A stretch of 64,000 bases of DNA from Mytilisepta virgata (Eukaryota; Mollusca; Bivalvia; Mytilida; Mytilidae). Shown one piece after another: positions 35,461 to 47,574 of this stretch. Each line of letters begins with the position of its first letter. Position 1 is the first letter of the stretch. The DNA is taken from contig CM051514.1 of assembly GCA_028015205.1 (NCBI GenBank), positions 2,418,001-2,482,000 on the forward strand, in the 5' to 3' direction. The position numbers and the translations under genes are program-made. The notes under the pieces are model-generated. The model had not been told where the DNA came from. It worked only from the letters and a program-made list of their open reading frames with translations, and did not search any database.

Positions 35461-35639
35461 AATAAAATTATTATTATATATTATTTCTGCGACCGCAAAT
35501 CGAGCTTTCTTTTTTTTTTTGATATCATTGAAATTGGAAACAAAAAAATAAAAACATATATAATCCCCACCTTATTATAAGCCGCGGGAAGATTTCCAGA
35601 GGAAAAAAATATTGGCTTTTACTCCGAATTTTACGTATT

Positions 35640-36157
35640 TATATTACAAAACATATATCCCACATTTCTTACATGCAAAGCACAGGTTTGTTTAAATATG
35701 GTAACTTGTAAGAAACATGGTATATATACATTTTACATGGGATAATGTGCCAAAATCCTGAAATCAGAAAAAATTTTGTAATATAACTCCATCAAATTCT
35801 GAAAAAAATTAAAGAAAATGGATTTTCTGTGAATTTGAATACCAATCCAAAGGTAGCTTCAGGGTAAGTACTCAATTTTACAATGTTAATAACACACACT
35901 AAAAAAAATGTCATTCCTTTTGTCTGTTTAGTTGAAGTAACATTATTGCAGGTAAGCACTCCATATCCATTTTCCTCACATTGGTTCTAGTAACTATTGG
36001 ACTTACAGTGTGGTGCAAGCTTATTCTAAGTTTTGAAGGTTTCATTGTGAATTTAACAAGACTAATTGCTAATAGTGCCAAGAACTTTCCACCATTTTCC
36101 TTACTAGTAAGAAAATCATTATGATGTCACATGTGAATAACAATATTTTACCTTTAC
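35640..36157. other. LARS2 intron A-B, nothing recognised
   Basis: AT-rich with no arrays. Confidence 0.6.
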
Positions 36158-36250
36158 CTGAGATTTTTCTCTCTTCGTATTTTCTTCCTGGATTTTGGGA
36201 TTCCAGAACTTTTCTATTTCTCTACTTGTTTTTCTGTCATATTTTGGTGG
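36158..36250 (-). CDS. LARS2: LARS2 exon A, N-terminal Rossmann lead-in
   Basis: The exon has 93 nt, 31 codons, and starts and ends in phase 0. The acceptor is a T-rich tract ending ATAATCAG and the donor is CAG|GTAAAG. It encodes the lysine-rich helix before the HIGH strand (REIEKFWNPKIQEENTK), matching the human segment RKDVEKWWHQRIKEQ from my memory of the family. The frame stays open upstream to an ATG at 36382, but that stretch is hydrophobic and unlike a targeting peptide, and a good acceptor intervenes, so an upstream exon is more likely. Confidence 0.85.
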
Positions 36251-36690
36251 CTGATTATATAAAAAAAATATTAAATAATCGAACAGCGTTCCGAAGTCCC
36301 CCGCCACTGGAGCATCAGAAACCCTTGGACAAGTGAAACATAACAAAATTTTCTCAAAGAGAGAGAATAGAAGGACAAACAATTTGTGGTTATTGCTAAA
36401 GTTTTTTACAAGTTAATGAGTGGTATGAAGACATTTATACAATATGGGTATAGTGTTGAAATCTTATTTTACCATGTGTATTAAGAATTTATACAAATGT
36501 ACATTTACTCCTTTTCAATAAACAGAAATGCTTTGATCAAAAGTATTCCGCCTAACAAACTCTTAAAGACAGTATTTTTCAATTTTATAAGTTTCGATAG
36601 GAGTTTATGTATAAAACCTCCCTTTAGGTCCAAGTGTATAAATATTATTCCAATGCAAGGAGAATATAAATTTTCTAGAACACTTAGATG
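36251..36690. other. Sequence upstream of exon A, nothing recognised
   Basis: It holds the T-rich acceptor of exon A. No targeting-peptide exon was found. The reading frame upstream of exon A encodes a hydrophobic stretch that I regard as intronic. Confidence 0.5.
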
Positions 36691-37612
36691 AACATTTTGT
36701 CAATTGTCAAAGTTATTGAGGGGCATAACTCCTACAAAAATATTTCGACATGACTCATCTTCGAACTCCCTGGAGGTATCATTGAGTTAAAGCTACTGTA
36801 TAAATATTATCCAAATCAGTCAAGAAATAAATTTGCTAGAGCGCTTACATGAAAATTTCGTCAATTTTCTAAGTTATTAAGGGGCATAACTCCTACAAAA
36901 ATATTTCGACATGACTCATCTTCGAACTCCCTTGAGGTATCATTGAGTTAAAGCTACTGTATAAATATTATCCAAATCAGTCAAGAAATAAATTTGCTAG
37001 AGTGCTTACATGAAAATTTTGTCAATTTTCTAAGTTATTAAGGGGCATAACTCCTACAAAAATATTTCGACATGACTCATCTTCGAACTCCCTTGAGGTA
37101 TCATTGAGTTAAAGCTACTGTATAAATATTATCCAAATCGGTCAAGAAATAAATTTGCTAGAGCGCTTACATGAAAATTTTGTCAATTTTCTAAGTTATT
37201 AAGGGGCATAACTCCTACAAAAATATTTCGACATGACTCATCTTCGAACTCCCTGGAGGTATCATTGAGTTAAAGCTACTGTATCAATATTATCCAAATC
37301 GGTCAAGAAATAAATTTGCTAGAGCGCTTACATGAAAATTTTGTCAATTTTCTAAGTTATTAAGGGGCATAACTCCTACAAAAATATTTCGACATGACCC
37401 ATCTTCGAACTCCCTTGAGGTATCATTGAGTTAAAGCTACTGTATAAATATTATCCAAATCGGTCAAGAAATAAATTTGCTAGAGCGCTTACAAGGTGGA
37501 CGGACGGACGGACGGACGGACGGAAGCACGGACGGACGGACGGAAGCACGGACGGACGCCCGGCATTACCATATCCCCCGCATCGCGTTGCGGCGGGGGA
37601 CAATAAACAAAT
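36690..37612 (+). repeat. Pearl-like tandem element, five 156-bp units with (ACGG)n and hairpin
   Basis: Units are nearly identical (about 97 percent) around AAGGGGCATAACTCCTACAA, TATTTCGACATGACTCATC, AATAAATTTGCTAGAGCGCT. The tail is an (ACGG)n tract at 37497-37558, then CATTACCATATC and a hairpin (CCCCCGCATCGC / GCGGCGGGGG) and ACAATAAAC. This is the cleanest example of the shared tail module. Confidence 0.95.
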
Positions 37613-37750
37613 TATTCCTATGACATTTGCATTGGCCAAAATCAGAAAATTGGGTTAAAATTTAAATTTGCAATTGGAATATATCAGAATAAAAATTGTC
37701 AAAATCTAGATATTTGGCAAATTCGGAAACGTTCAGATATGTATTTATGA

Positions 37751-38553
37751 ATTAGAGGCTCAGAGGGCTGAGCCTATATTGCTCACCTGGCATGAAAGCC
37801 CTTTTTATTGATGTACCTCAAAGAGTGAAGTCACTTCTCCCTATCATTATGAAGTGTGGTAACTTTTTCTTTATCAAGGTCCTTCTACTTACAGGTCAGC
37901 ATATTCTAAAATTTAGCAGTTCTGCAGAAGATTTTTGCATGTATTTCTCATAGGGTCTTATGTTAACTAAAGTTGTCTGCTGGTGGCCATCTTGAATGAG
38001 GGATTGGCACCAAAGTCACTACACCTGGTCAGCACCTTGTGAGGAACATTCAGGCCATGTTTGGTTTCAAGCATTACTGCAGTTCGGTATATTTTTGTTA
38101 CATGCCATAGACATTTTCTGTTAAGTTTGGCTCTATTTGGCCAAGAACTTTCAGAACATTTTTTTTTAAATCAACCACTCAGAAACTCTTGGCGGCCATG
38201 TTTTTCACCCGATCTGGACAAAATGAGGAAAGTTTGTAAAGAACCTCCCCTAAGATGCTTCCTGTCAAGTTTTGTTCCATTTGGCCCGGCAGTTTCAGAG
38301 GAGAAGATTTTTAAAAACTCAGCCAATCAGAAACAACAATTGCCCATGGCGGCCGTGTTTGTTATCCGATCGGGACGAAATGAGCAAACTTTATAAAGGA
38401 CCTTACATAGATGCTTCCTGCAAAGGTTAATTCCATTTGGCCCAGTGGTTTCAGAGAAGAAGATTAAAATGTGAAAAGTTAACAGACGGACAGATGGAAG
38501 AGGATGCCAAGTGATGATAAAGGTCACATGGCCTTTGGCCAGGTGAGCTAACA
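37751..38553 (+). repeat. Family-A tandem element
   Basis: The left end is AGAGGCTCAGAGGGCTGAGC with GCTCACCTGG. Units carry GGCGGCCATGTTT and GGCCAAG..TTTCAGA. The right end is CACATGGCCTTTGGCCAGGT and GAGCTAAC. Confidence 0.9.
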
Positions 38554-40319
38554 AGAGAATGTGACTGTAAGACACAGATGCCTCATCCGCCTGAACACAG
38601 AATTGCTATCTATTATTTACATGTATGACTGAGAATATTTTAAACATATGAAAATTTCATAATATATAAGTTTTATTACTTGAAAAATAATGAATTCACA
38701 GTTATAAATTTAGTGTCTGTCATAAGGACCTAAATGGTAAAATTAAATAGAATCCTTCAAGCATTTAATATTGGTCATGTCAACTTCTATGTTGATGATC
38801 TGTGTTGGACTAAAAAATATGACTGAAGTTGTAAAATATCATTCATTGAATATATCATCACAGGTTTTTGAGAAATGACTAAAATACAAACAATTAAAGT
38901 CACTCAACCATAAAATATCTGTCACAGTATACTTTAATGTATTGTACTATAGACTGTGAAATATCATTAATACATTACCATAAGTTCTTTAGCAATACAT
39001 CTAAATGCAAAAATGTAATCAAAGTCAATCAAGAATAAAGTATAGGTCTTGGCGACTTAAATGTTACTGTGTTGTCTTGTACTATATAAGATGTTTACAC
39101 CTGTGAACTATCAGCGATATATTATGACCTCTTTACAATTTCTACGATTTTACCTTGACATGGATTTGAGCTCTGTCATAAATAGATTCTTTCTTTTCAT
39201 TTATGTCCATAATACGTCATGTACGCTATTATTCTATGTAATCTTTGTAACCTGTGAAGTACCCTTTCAGAGTTGCCATTACAAGTTGAACGTACCACAA
39301 TGTCATTATTACTATACGCTTTTCTGTATTCATGGCATGATATACCCTTCTGGGACAGAAATTGTTGCAACTCTGGTACAGTTTTTGTCGCAAAATTTAC
39401 CGGGGCTGCTATATTGTTACTGTTTCTATGCCTAACAAAACGTCACGTGATACGTCATTCTTTACCTCCGTAGCAAAGAGCATCGATCTCGAAAAAGTCA
39501 TATTATTTAGGTCCATAACAAAAAAACCTTTTTGGTCTTGTTAGCTGAAGAGCTGGCAGGATACATTCAAATTTTGTTCAGGACTCGTACATCAGAAACC
39601 AGTAGTAGGAGAATGTCCTTACAATCTTTAAAATTTCTATTTGATAATCTTAAATTCTAAAATTCTCATAAAATCTGTTTTCTAAATCTTTATAGCTGAA
39701 CTCCAAGTGTCAATATCAATGAAATGCATTTTACAATTAACATTACCCAAACTTTTGTTAAACTGTATATATTCCTGGCTACCACTATGCTGTTTGGTCC
39801 AAATTCACAAACTGATCCAAGATTGGTCCTCAGATATTTTGTTACACACCAATTCACTGGCAGTCGAAACTTCATTATTCTAAGCAAAATAGACATTATA
39901 ATTATGTTTACAATAAAACAGACGTATATTCTACTAGTGGATTAGTACATACTTTTATACAATTAATAGTGACTACTGTTTTATTATTTCTGGTTAGTTT
40001 ATATGTCAATAAAAGAATTGGCTTAAACTGGAATTATAACCATGTTATCATAAATGTATATATATTTCTTCAAATTGACAAATTTTAATGTAAAAATTAA
40101 TTCATTTTCATTATCTTAATAAAGTATACAAAAACGAGTAAGTCTCCCAAACAAAGTAACTGATATCTTGAATGCCTTACATTGTATTCAATAAATTATT
40201 TGTTTTTCAGAGACTGAAATGGCCAGGGGAATTGTTCCTATTAAGTTTATGCATACTTAATGGAGAGGTTACTTGAAATCGTGATATGGGTATTTTTTGT
40301 GACCCAAGTTTTACAGTCA
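38554..40319. other. Mostly unrecognised; degraded array near 38780-39110
   Basis: Two or three decayed units related to the 31.8-kb array (TTGTACTATATAAGATG, CATTACCATAAG). The rest is AT-rich with no coding sign. The 124-codon open frame at 39061-39435 crosses the array remnant and has no domain I recognise. Confidence 0.5.
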
Positions 40320-41278
40320 TAGAAGTAATATTATGCCTGGATGATCAGATAATGGTTCCTAATAAAATGGATGTTTATGGTGCCGATCCGAAATTCAGCA
40401 TGGCTGCCAGGGCAACTATGCACTCTGATTGGCTGAAATTTTAAAAATCTTTTTCTCTGTAACTACAAAAGCGATTGAATTGTTACATTGCAGGAATGAT
40501 CCTCACATGATCCTCTACCAACTTTGTTTTTCATGCCAATATGAAATCTAAGATGTCTGAAACTACAGAGCAAGTTGGAACCAGAAATGTCCTTAATTGG
40601 TCCTCTGTCGGAATTGTGTAGATAACCCAGAATGACAACCAAGATGGCCACCACAGCCAAACTAAGTTAAACAAAGGACCCATAATGGGAAAATTCATTA
40701 AAAAATCTTCTTGTTTGAAACCACCTAGCCTATTGGAACCAAATTTGGCAGAAATGATCCTTAGGTGGTCCTCTTTCAGAATTATGTCCTATGACCCTTA
40801 ATGTCAACAAAGATGGCCGTCACAGCTGAACTTAGTTTAACATAGGACCCTTTGGGAAATTCAATAAAAAATATTCTGATCTGAGACCAATTGGCCAATT
40901 GGGACCAGACTTAGCAACAATGGTCATTAGATGCTCCCCTTTCATAATTGTGTCCACCTATCTGGCCAGTCAATCAAGATGGTCACCAAAGCTGAACTTA
41001 GTTTAAGATAGGACCCTATGGGAAAATTTAATTTGCAGTCACCATACCTTAAACTTGGCCATTTGGACATCAAACTAATACCAGCAATGGTCTCTTTCAG
41101 AATTGTGTTTGATGCAACTAAGATGGCCATCACACCCTAAGTTTGTTTAACATTGAACCTATGGGAAAACTAGCCAAGATAACCATGATAACTGCTACAC
41201 TTAAACTATCAGTCCTCCTGAAGGTGGACAAGTTAAATCCTGGTGAGAGATACAGGCACTTGAGAACCTCTAGTTTAT
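40320..41278 (-). repeat. Family-A tandem element, inverted
   Basis: Same family read on the minus strand: the left hairpin end (complement of GAGAACCTCTAG and TGGTGAGAGATACAGGC) lies at 41235-41277. Units carry AAGATGGCCxCCACAGC on the plus strand. The far end at 40320 lacks the CAGGTGAGC terminus. Confidence 0.88.
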
Positions 41279-41329
41279 TATTTTTATTTAATGAAACCGA
41301 ATGCATTCATTACACCATACAATAAAATC

Positions 41330-41988
41330 AGTTCTCTTAACGGTTCAAAAATATTGGGATATAGGTCAAGAAGATGTTTATATGTATTTCCCATAGAATC
41401 ATATGTTAAATGTATCCCGTGGTGACTGTCATCTTGGATTTCAGATCGGCACAAAAAACAAACTTTATAGAGGACCATGTAAAGATCGTTCCTGCAATAT
41501 AACAATTGCTTTTATAGTTTCAGATTTTTTAAATTTCAGCCAATCAGAGTGCATAAATGGCCAGGGCAGCCATGTTTTTTAATTTCAGATAGCACCAAAA
41601 ACATCCATATTGTTAGGCACCATTATCTGATCATTCAGGCATAATATTAATTCTGTGAAACGGTTTCTAACAAGAAGATGTTTGTATGTATTTCCCATAG
41701 GATCCTATGGTAAATGTATCCAGTGGTGGTGGCCATCTTGGATTTCAGATCGGCACAAAAAACATAAACTTTGTAGAGGACCATGCAATGATCATTCCTG
41801 CAATATTACAATTCAATTGCTTTTGTAGTTTCAGAGAAGAAGATTTTTTAAATGCATAAATGGCCCTAGCAGCCATGTTGAATTTTGGATCAGAACCAAG
41901 AACAAAATTTGTAGAGGACCATCCAATGAACATCCCCACCAAGTTTGGTTTCAATTGGCCATGGCCTTATAGGCCAGGTGAGCTAAAA
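41330..41988 (+). repeat. Family-A tandem element, left-truncated
   Basis: Units match the second half of 24.2-25.7 kb (GGATTTCAGATCGGCACAAA, CAATCAGAGTGCATAAATGG). The right end is CCATGGCCTTATAGGCCAGG and TGAGCTAAAA. Confidence 0.88.
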
Positions 41989-42079
41989 ATATCTGAATTC
42001 CATATTCACCCAATAAAATTAAATCTATCTATCAAGAAGACAACTATTAATTTCTTTTCAACACAAGAACACCTACAAA

Positions 42080-43088
42080 CAAGAGGCTCAGTGGGCTGAG
42101 CCTGTATCGCTCACCTAGCCATTTTGTTTCACGGACCGGGAACATTTATGCAAACTTTGTAAAGGACCTTCCATAGATGCTCCATACCAAAAATCAGTTC
42201 ATTTGGCTTTATGATTTCAGAGAAGTTTTAAATTTCCACCAATCAGAACATGTAAATGCTCATGGCAGCCATTTTGTTTCACGGATCGGGATAATTTATG
42301 CAAATTTTGTAAAGGACCTTCCATAGATGTTCCATATCAAAAATCAGTTCATTTGGCTTTATGGTTTCAGAGGAGAAGTTTTACATTTTGACCAATCAGA
42401 ACATGTAAATGCTCATGGTTGCCATTTTGTTTCACGGACAAAGAAGACTTATGCAAACTTTGTAAAGGGCCTTCCATACATGCTTCATACCAAAAATCAG
42501 TTCATTTGGCTTTACGGTTTCAGAGGAGAAGAAGTTTTAAATTTCGACCAATCAGAACATGTAAATGGTCATGGCGGCCATTTTGCTTCATGGACCAGGA
42601 TGATTTATGCAAATTTTGTAAAGGACCTTCCATAGATGCTCCATAACAAAAATCAGTTAATTTGGCTTTACAGTTTCAGAGGAGAAGAAGTTTTAGATTT
42701 TGATCAATCAGAACATGAAAATGCTAATGGCGGCCATTTTTTTTTACCGACCGGGATGATTTATGCAAACTTTCTAAAGGACCTTCCATAGATGCTCCAT
42801 ACCAAAAATCAGTTCATTTGGCTTTACGGTTTAAGACGAGAAGAAGTTTTAAATTTGGACCAATCAGAACATGTAAATGCTAATGGCGGCCATTTTGTTT
42901 GACTGCCTGGCATGATTTATGCAAACTTTGTAAAGGATCTTCCATAGAAGCTTCAGGCCAAGTTTCAGTTCAATAGGTCCAGGGGTTCCAGAGGAGAAGA
43001 TGAAAATGTAAAAGTTTACAGATGGACGGACGACGGACGCCAAGTGATGACAAAAGTTCACATTGTCTTTGGCAAGGTGAGCTTAAAA
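42080..43088 (+). repeat. Family-A tandem element, six regular 155-bp units
   Basis: The left end is AGAGGCTCAGTGGGCTGAGC, GCTCACCTAG. Units carry GGCGGCCATTTTGTTTCACG, GTAAAGGACCTTCCATAG and AAAAATCAGTTCATTTGGC. The tail has GATGGACGGACGACGGACGC and the right end CAAGGTGAGCTTAAA. Confidence 0.92.
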
Positions 43089-43091
43089 GAC

Positions 43092-43970
43092 TAGAGGCTC
43101 TCAAGAGCCTGTATCGCTCACCTGGATTTAACTTTCCACCTTGAGCAAACCTAAAAATTTAAGTGTGGCAGTCAATTTGACTGGTTTTTCTATAGGATTC
43201 TATGTTAAACTAATTTCAGCTGTGGCAGTCATCTTGGTTGACAGTCCACGTCAACGGATACATTTCTAAAAGAGAACCATCTAAGGACCATTTCTTCTAA
43301 GTCTTGTTCCAACTGGCTAAGTGGTTTCAGAAAAGAAGATTTTTAAATGAATTTTCCTATAGTGTCCAATATTTAACTAAGTTCAGTGTGGCAGCTATCT
43401 TGGTTGACAATCCGGGTGATCAGACATATTTCTGAAAGAGGACCTCCTAAGGACCAATGCTGCCAAGTCTGGCTCCAATATGTCAAGTGGTTTCAGACAA
43501 GAAGATTTTTCAATGAATTTTTCCATAAGGCACTATGTTAAACAAAGTTCAGGTATGGTGGCCATCTTGGTTGACAGTCTGGGTCATTGCACAAAATTCT
43601 GAAAGAGGACCATCTAAGGACCATTGCTACCAAGGCTTAGTGGTTTCAGACGAGAAGATTTTTGGTTCACAGTACACGAAATCAGACACATTTCTGAAAA
43701 AGGTCCTCCTAACGACCAATGCTGCCAAGTCTGGCTCCAATATGTCAAGTGGTTTCAGACAAGAAGATTTTTCAATGAATTTTCCCATAGGGCCCTAAGT
43801 TAAACTAAGTTCGGCTGTGGCGGCCATCTTGGTTAACAGTCTGGGTCATTGGACATATTTCTGAAAGAGAACCTCCTAAGAACCATTACTGCTAACTTTG
43901 GTTCCAACTTGCCTTGTAGTTTCATATAAGAAGATTTTTTAAATACACCCCCCCCCCCTTTTTTTCGATT
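43092..43970 (+). repeat. Family-A tandem element ending in a C tract
   Basis: The left end is AGAGGCTCTCAAGAGCCTGT, GCTCACCTGG, 13 bp after the previous element. Units carry GGCGGCCATCTTGGTT and GTTTCAGACAAGAAGATTTT. It changes at a C/T tract (43947-43966), as does the 2.3-kb copy. Confidence 0.88.
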
Positions 43971-44184
43971 TTTAGTAACAGCAGCCATGTCGGTTGTAAG
44001 TCGAGGATGCTGGACATAATTTCGGAAGGGGGCCACCCAAGGACCATTCCACCAAAGTTTAGTCTCAATTGGTCCAGTGGTTTGAGAGAAAAGGTCTTTA
44101 AAGGAAAGTTTATAATTGCCCGGGGAATGGAGGTATCCGTCGTAAAAAATCAAAAAAAGACTGAGATCCTTGAACATTTTTATA

Positions 44185-45475
44185 CGCCTGTCAAAATTTT
44201 GACGGAACATATTATGGTATACAAATGTCCGGCATCTGTCTGTCCATCTGTCCGTCCGTCATGCCGTCTGTCATAAACATGTCGCGGCGTAACTTGAGAA
44301 TGACTCGTCCAATGACTTGTCCAAATAATCTCAAAAACGATTTATGATTATTGCTTAAAACTTTACACACTTCTGAGTTATATTAATCTAAAGATCTGTA
44401 TACTTTTTGGTGATGATTCAAAATTTTATTTTAGAGTTACTGAGTTTTTTGTATAAAAAAGGGGGGGGGGGGGGGTTTTCACATGTTGCACCGTATCTCA
44501 AAAACGATTTATGTTTATTGCTTAAAACTTTACACACTTCTTAGTTATATTAATCTAAAGATCTGTATACTTTTTGGTGATGATTCAAAAATTTAATTTT
44601 AGAGTTTTTGAGTTTTTTTGTAAAAAAAAAGGGGGGGGGGGGGGGGGTTTCACATGTCGCGCCATATCTCAAAAACGATTTATGATTATTGCTTAAAACT
44701 TTACACACTTCTTAGATATATTAATCTAAAGATCTGTATACTTTTTGGTGATGATTCAAAATTTTATTTTAGAGTTTTTGAATTTTTTGTAAAAAAGGGA
44801 GGGGGAGGGGGGTTTCATCTCAAAAACAATTTATGATTATTGCTTAAAACTTTACACACTTCTTAGTTATATTAATTTAAAGATCTGTATACTTTTTGCT
44901 GATGATTCAAAATTTTATTTTAGAGTTATTGAGTTTTTTGTAAAAAAAAAAAGGGGGGGAGAGTTTCACATGTCGCGCCGTATCTCAAAAACAATTTATG
45001 ATTATTGCTTAAAACTTTATACATTTCTCAGTTATATTAATCTAAAGATCTGTATACTTTTTGGTGATGATTCAAAATTTTATTTTAGAGTTATTGAGTT
45101 TTTTGTAAAAAAAAAGGGGGGTTTTCACATGTCGCGCCGTATCTCAAAAACAATTTATGATTATTGCATAAAACTTTACACACTTCTTAGTTATATTAAT
45201 CTGAAGATCTGTATACTTTTTCGTGATGATTCTTTATTTTATTTTTGAGTCATTGAATTTTTATTGAGCTTTTTGGTAAAAAAGGTAGTCTTTTTTGGTC
45301 ACATTTCGCGCCGTATCTCTATTGCTTAAAAGTTTACACGGTTATGTTTTGCCGGGTTTCCATATACATCCCACCAGCAGCTCCACTAAATAAAGGAGGA
45401 TTCCAAAAACATTTATTTTTTTTTTACAAGACGACGGGCGTATCAAGCGCTCATGGCGCAGCTGTTTATTTAAAA
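44185..45475 (-). repeat. About 165-bp array with a long A/G homopolymer in each unit
   Basis: Seven units share CATCTCAAAAACGATTTATG, TTGCTTAAAACTTTACACAC and TATACTTTTTGGTGATG. Each ends TTTTTTGTAAAAAA followed by a G run, the G runs being 6 to about 18 long. On the minus strand the tail is a hairpin (GTCAAAATTTTGAC) with a GGAC-type tract. The family also occurs inverted at 47290-47574. Confidence 0.9.
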
Positions 45476-46339
45476 TGTCATTATGTCTGCCCATTATCTA
45501 CATCTACCACATAGTGACCACCTTCAACTTATTGAAGATTACATGTATGTCACAGGAGCCAGACATAGATTAATCAATTTGCAATTTGAAAATATAATCA
45601 AGAGTTCTAAACAAAAATTATGTACAGAAAAAAAACCAAACTCAGAATGTATGAATAATATTGATATTTAGATATGGCTAATTATAATCTTCATGTACGT
45701 GTAATTGGAGCGAAAAGCCTTTGAGTAAATCATATAAATTATACATGTATATCATGAGTGAATCTGCATAATACGTGTTGGCAGCGTGTTTGGAAAGATT
45801 CAATTGTCCCAGATCTGTTATTTTTCTGCACATCGTCACTCGTTCGTATACAGATCTCTTCATTCAATAATTGCTCCTGTATTAGTTGGAAAAGTATATT
45901 TTGGCAGCCTTTTGGTTTGCATTGGAATAACCAATTTTATTTTTCAAATTTTCATTCATTATTGGCTAGTCCTGGTTTCGTATTAGACATTCAGATGTCT
46001 TGTTTACGTTTTTCATTTTCCCGGTCGTAATTTTGAACTTTGACATTGAAGTTTTCAATGACATAAGCTAATTAGTGTCAGCTTGATCTAGCTTAAGGGC
46101 AATTAACACCTGTTTAATCACTTTTTAATGGCATCGGGGACTGATTGTAATCAATAAAGGGAATGATGTATTCTTTTGATCATAAGCGACAATTAGGTCG
46201 TTCACGAATTTCACGAAATTTCAACATGTTAAAAAATATAGCATCTCGGCTGAAACAGATAGCATCTCGACAAATTGGATAGGATCTCAGCGAATTCTGA
46301 TAGCGTCTCGGTTCCGAGATGCTAAAAGGGCCAAGGGAA
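45476..46339. other. Single-copy sequence with a 26-bp degenerate repeat
   Basis: Bases 46240-46322 hold four degenerate units of AGCATCTCGGNNNAANNNGA. The remainder, including open frames at 45483-45671 and 45758-46030, shows no recognisable protein. Confidence 0.5.
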
Positions 46340-46782
46340 CAAGAACACTGGATGCTTTCTGTCAAGTTTCGTTACATTTAGCCAAGCTATTTCAGAGGAG
46401 ATTTTTTTATATCAACCAATGAGAAACAAGAATTCCCCATGGCGGCCATATTTGTAGTCATGAGAAAACTTTATAAAGGACCTCCCATATATGCTCCCTG
46501 TCAAGTTTTGTTCCATTTGGCCAAGCAGTTTCAGAGGAGAAGATTAGTGAAAACTCAGCCAATCAGAAACAACAATTGCCCATGGCGGCCATGTTTGTTG
46601 TCCAATCGGGACTAAATCAGCAATCTTGATCAGGTTCTTACATAGATGCTTCCTGCCAAATTTAATTCCATTTGGCCCAGTGGTTTCAGAGGAGAAGATT
46701 AAAATGTGAAAAGTGAACGGACGATGGATGCCAAGTTGATGACAAAACCTCACACGGCCTTTGGCCAGGTGACCTAAAAATC
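46340..46782 (+). repeat. Family-A tandem element, short, left-truncated
   Basis: Three units with CATGGCGGCCATxTTTGT and AGTTTCAGAGGAGAAGATT. The tail is ACGGACGATGGATGCCAAGT and the right end CGGCCTTTGGCCAGGTGACC. Confidence 0.88.
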
Positions 46783-47144
46783 ACAAGCATTACAAGAAAA
46801 GCTTTAAACCATTATTTAATACAAACCTGACTTGATTTATTTGGAACATAATAAAAGATTTTCCTTAGTTTTTCAGTTATACTTGACCTTTCAGTTTTAG
46901 TGATTAACCATCAACATGAAAAGCAACAATCATGACAATCAAAGCATTGTTCCTTTTTTAAATATGCATACATGTACATATACCCAGTGTGTGTCTACTC
47001 AGTACTGTGTGGAATTATTATTATAATAAAATACAAAGTACAGAGAAAATAATGTTATATTCCATTTCTTAAGAAATTAATATTTAAAAACATAATATTT
47101 ACTGTTATGATTTCATAGGAATAAATACACCTTTTACTTTCTGG

Positions 47145-47280
47145 GCAATGCTAAAAAAAAAAAAAATCTGATTCGACTTGGTACGAAAAAAAAGAATTTG
47201 GTTTGATTGTAGTCGAAAAAAAAGAATTTGGTTTGATTGTAGTCGAAAAAAAAATAAAATTGTGTCCATACCTTGAAAAA
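47145..47280. repeat. 34-bp repeat with poly-A, three units
   Basis: The unit is roughly AATTTGGTTTGATTGTAGTC followed by GAAAAAAAAG. It lies just left of the inverted array tail. Confidence 0.85.
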
Positions 47281-47289
47281 AAATTTTCA

Positions 47290-47574
47290 AACCAATATTA
47301 ATAAACAGCTGCGCCACGAGTGCATGATACGGCCGTCGTCTTGTGAAAAAAACATAATAAAGTCCCGTACCTCAAAAAGTTTTAATCTTATTTTCACCAA
47401 AAAGTATACAGATTGTTTGACCATCATAAGAAACAACTATGTTAAGTTTCGTGAAATTTGGATAAGTTGTTCTCAACTTACGGCGCGACATGTTTACGAC
47501 GGACAGACGGACAGATGGACATTTGTATACCATAATACATCCCATCAAAATTTTGACGGGCGTATAAAAAAACC
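47290..47574 (+). repeat. Single-unit copy of the 44.2-kb array family, inverted
   Basis: It starts CTGCGCCACGAGTGCATGAT and ends ACGGACAGACGGACAGATGG, ATTTGTATACCATAATACAT, hairpin TCAAAATTTTGA and CGGGCGTATAAA. It has the same termini as 44185-45475 but one unit, so it may show the ancestral form. Confidence 0.85.

Larger units (their letters stand above)
33424..35636 (+). mobile_element. TIR-bounded DNA element carrying nested retroelement pieces
   Basis: The left end CCGTAAAATTCGGAGATAAA and the right end (complement ACGTAAAATTCGGAGTAAAA) form inverted termini of about 15 bp. GCTGCGGCTTAAGAAATAAA and CCGCGGCTTATAATAAGG inside add to the symmetry. The LINE piece at 34410-35010 and the retroelement tail at 35141-35460 lie within. 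No transposase was found. Confidence 0.6.

Noticed and set aside
36119..36382. A longer first exon of LARS2 starting at ATG 36382
   Set aside because: The extra 44 residues are hydrophobic and unlike a targeting peptide, and a strong acceptor precedes PPKYDRK.
37497..37639. Arg/Pro/Ser-rich peptide from the (ACGG)n tract
   Set aside because: It is a microsatellite translation within the array tail.
39061..39435. A 124-codon plus-strand gene
   Set aside because: It overlaps decayed array units, is Cys/Tyr/Phe-rich, has no recognisable domain and no splice context.
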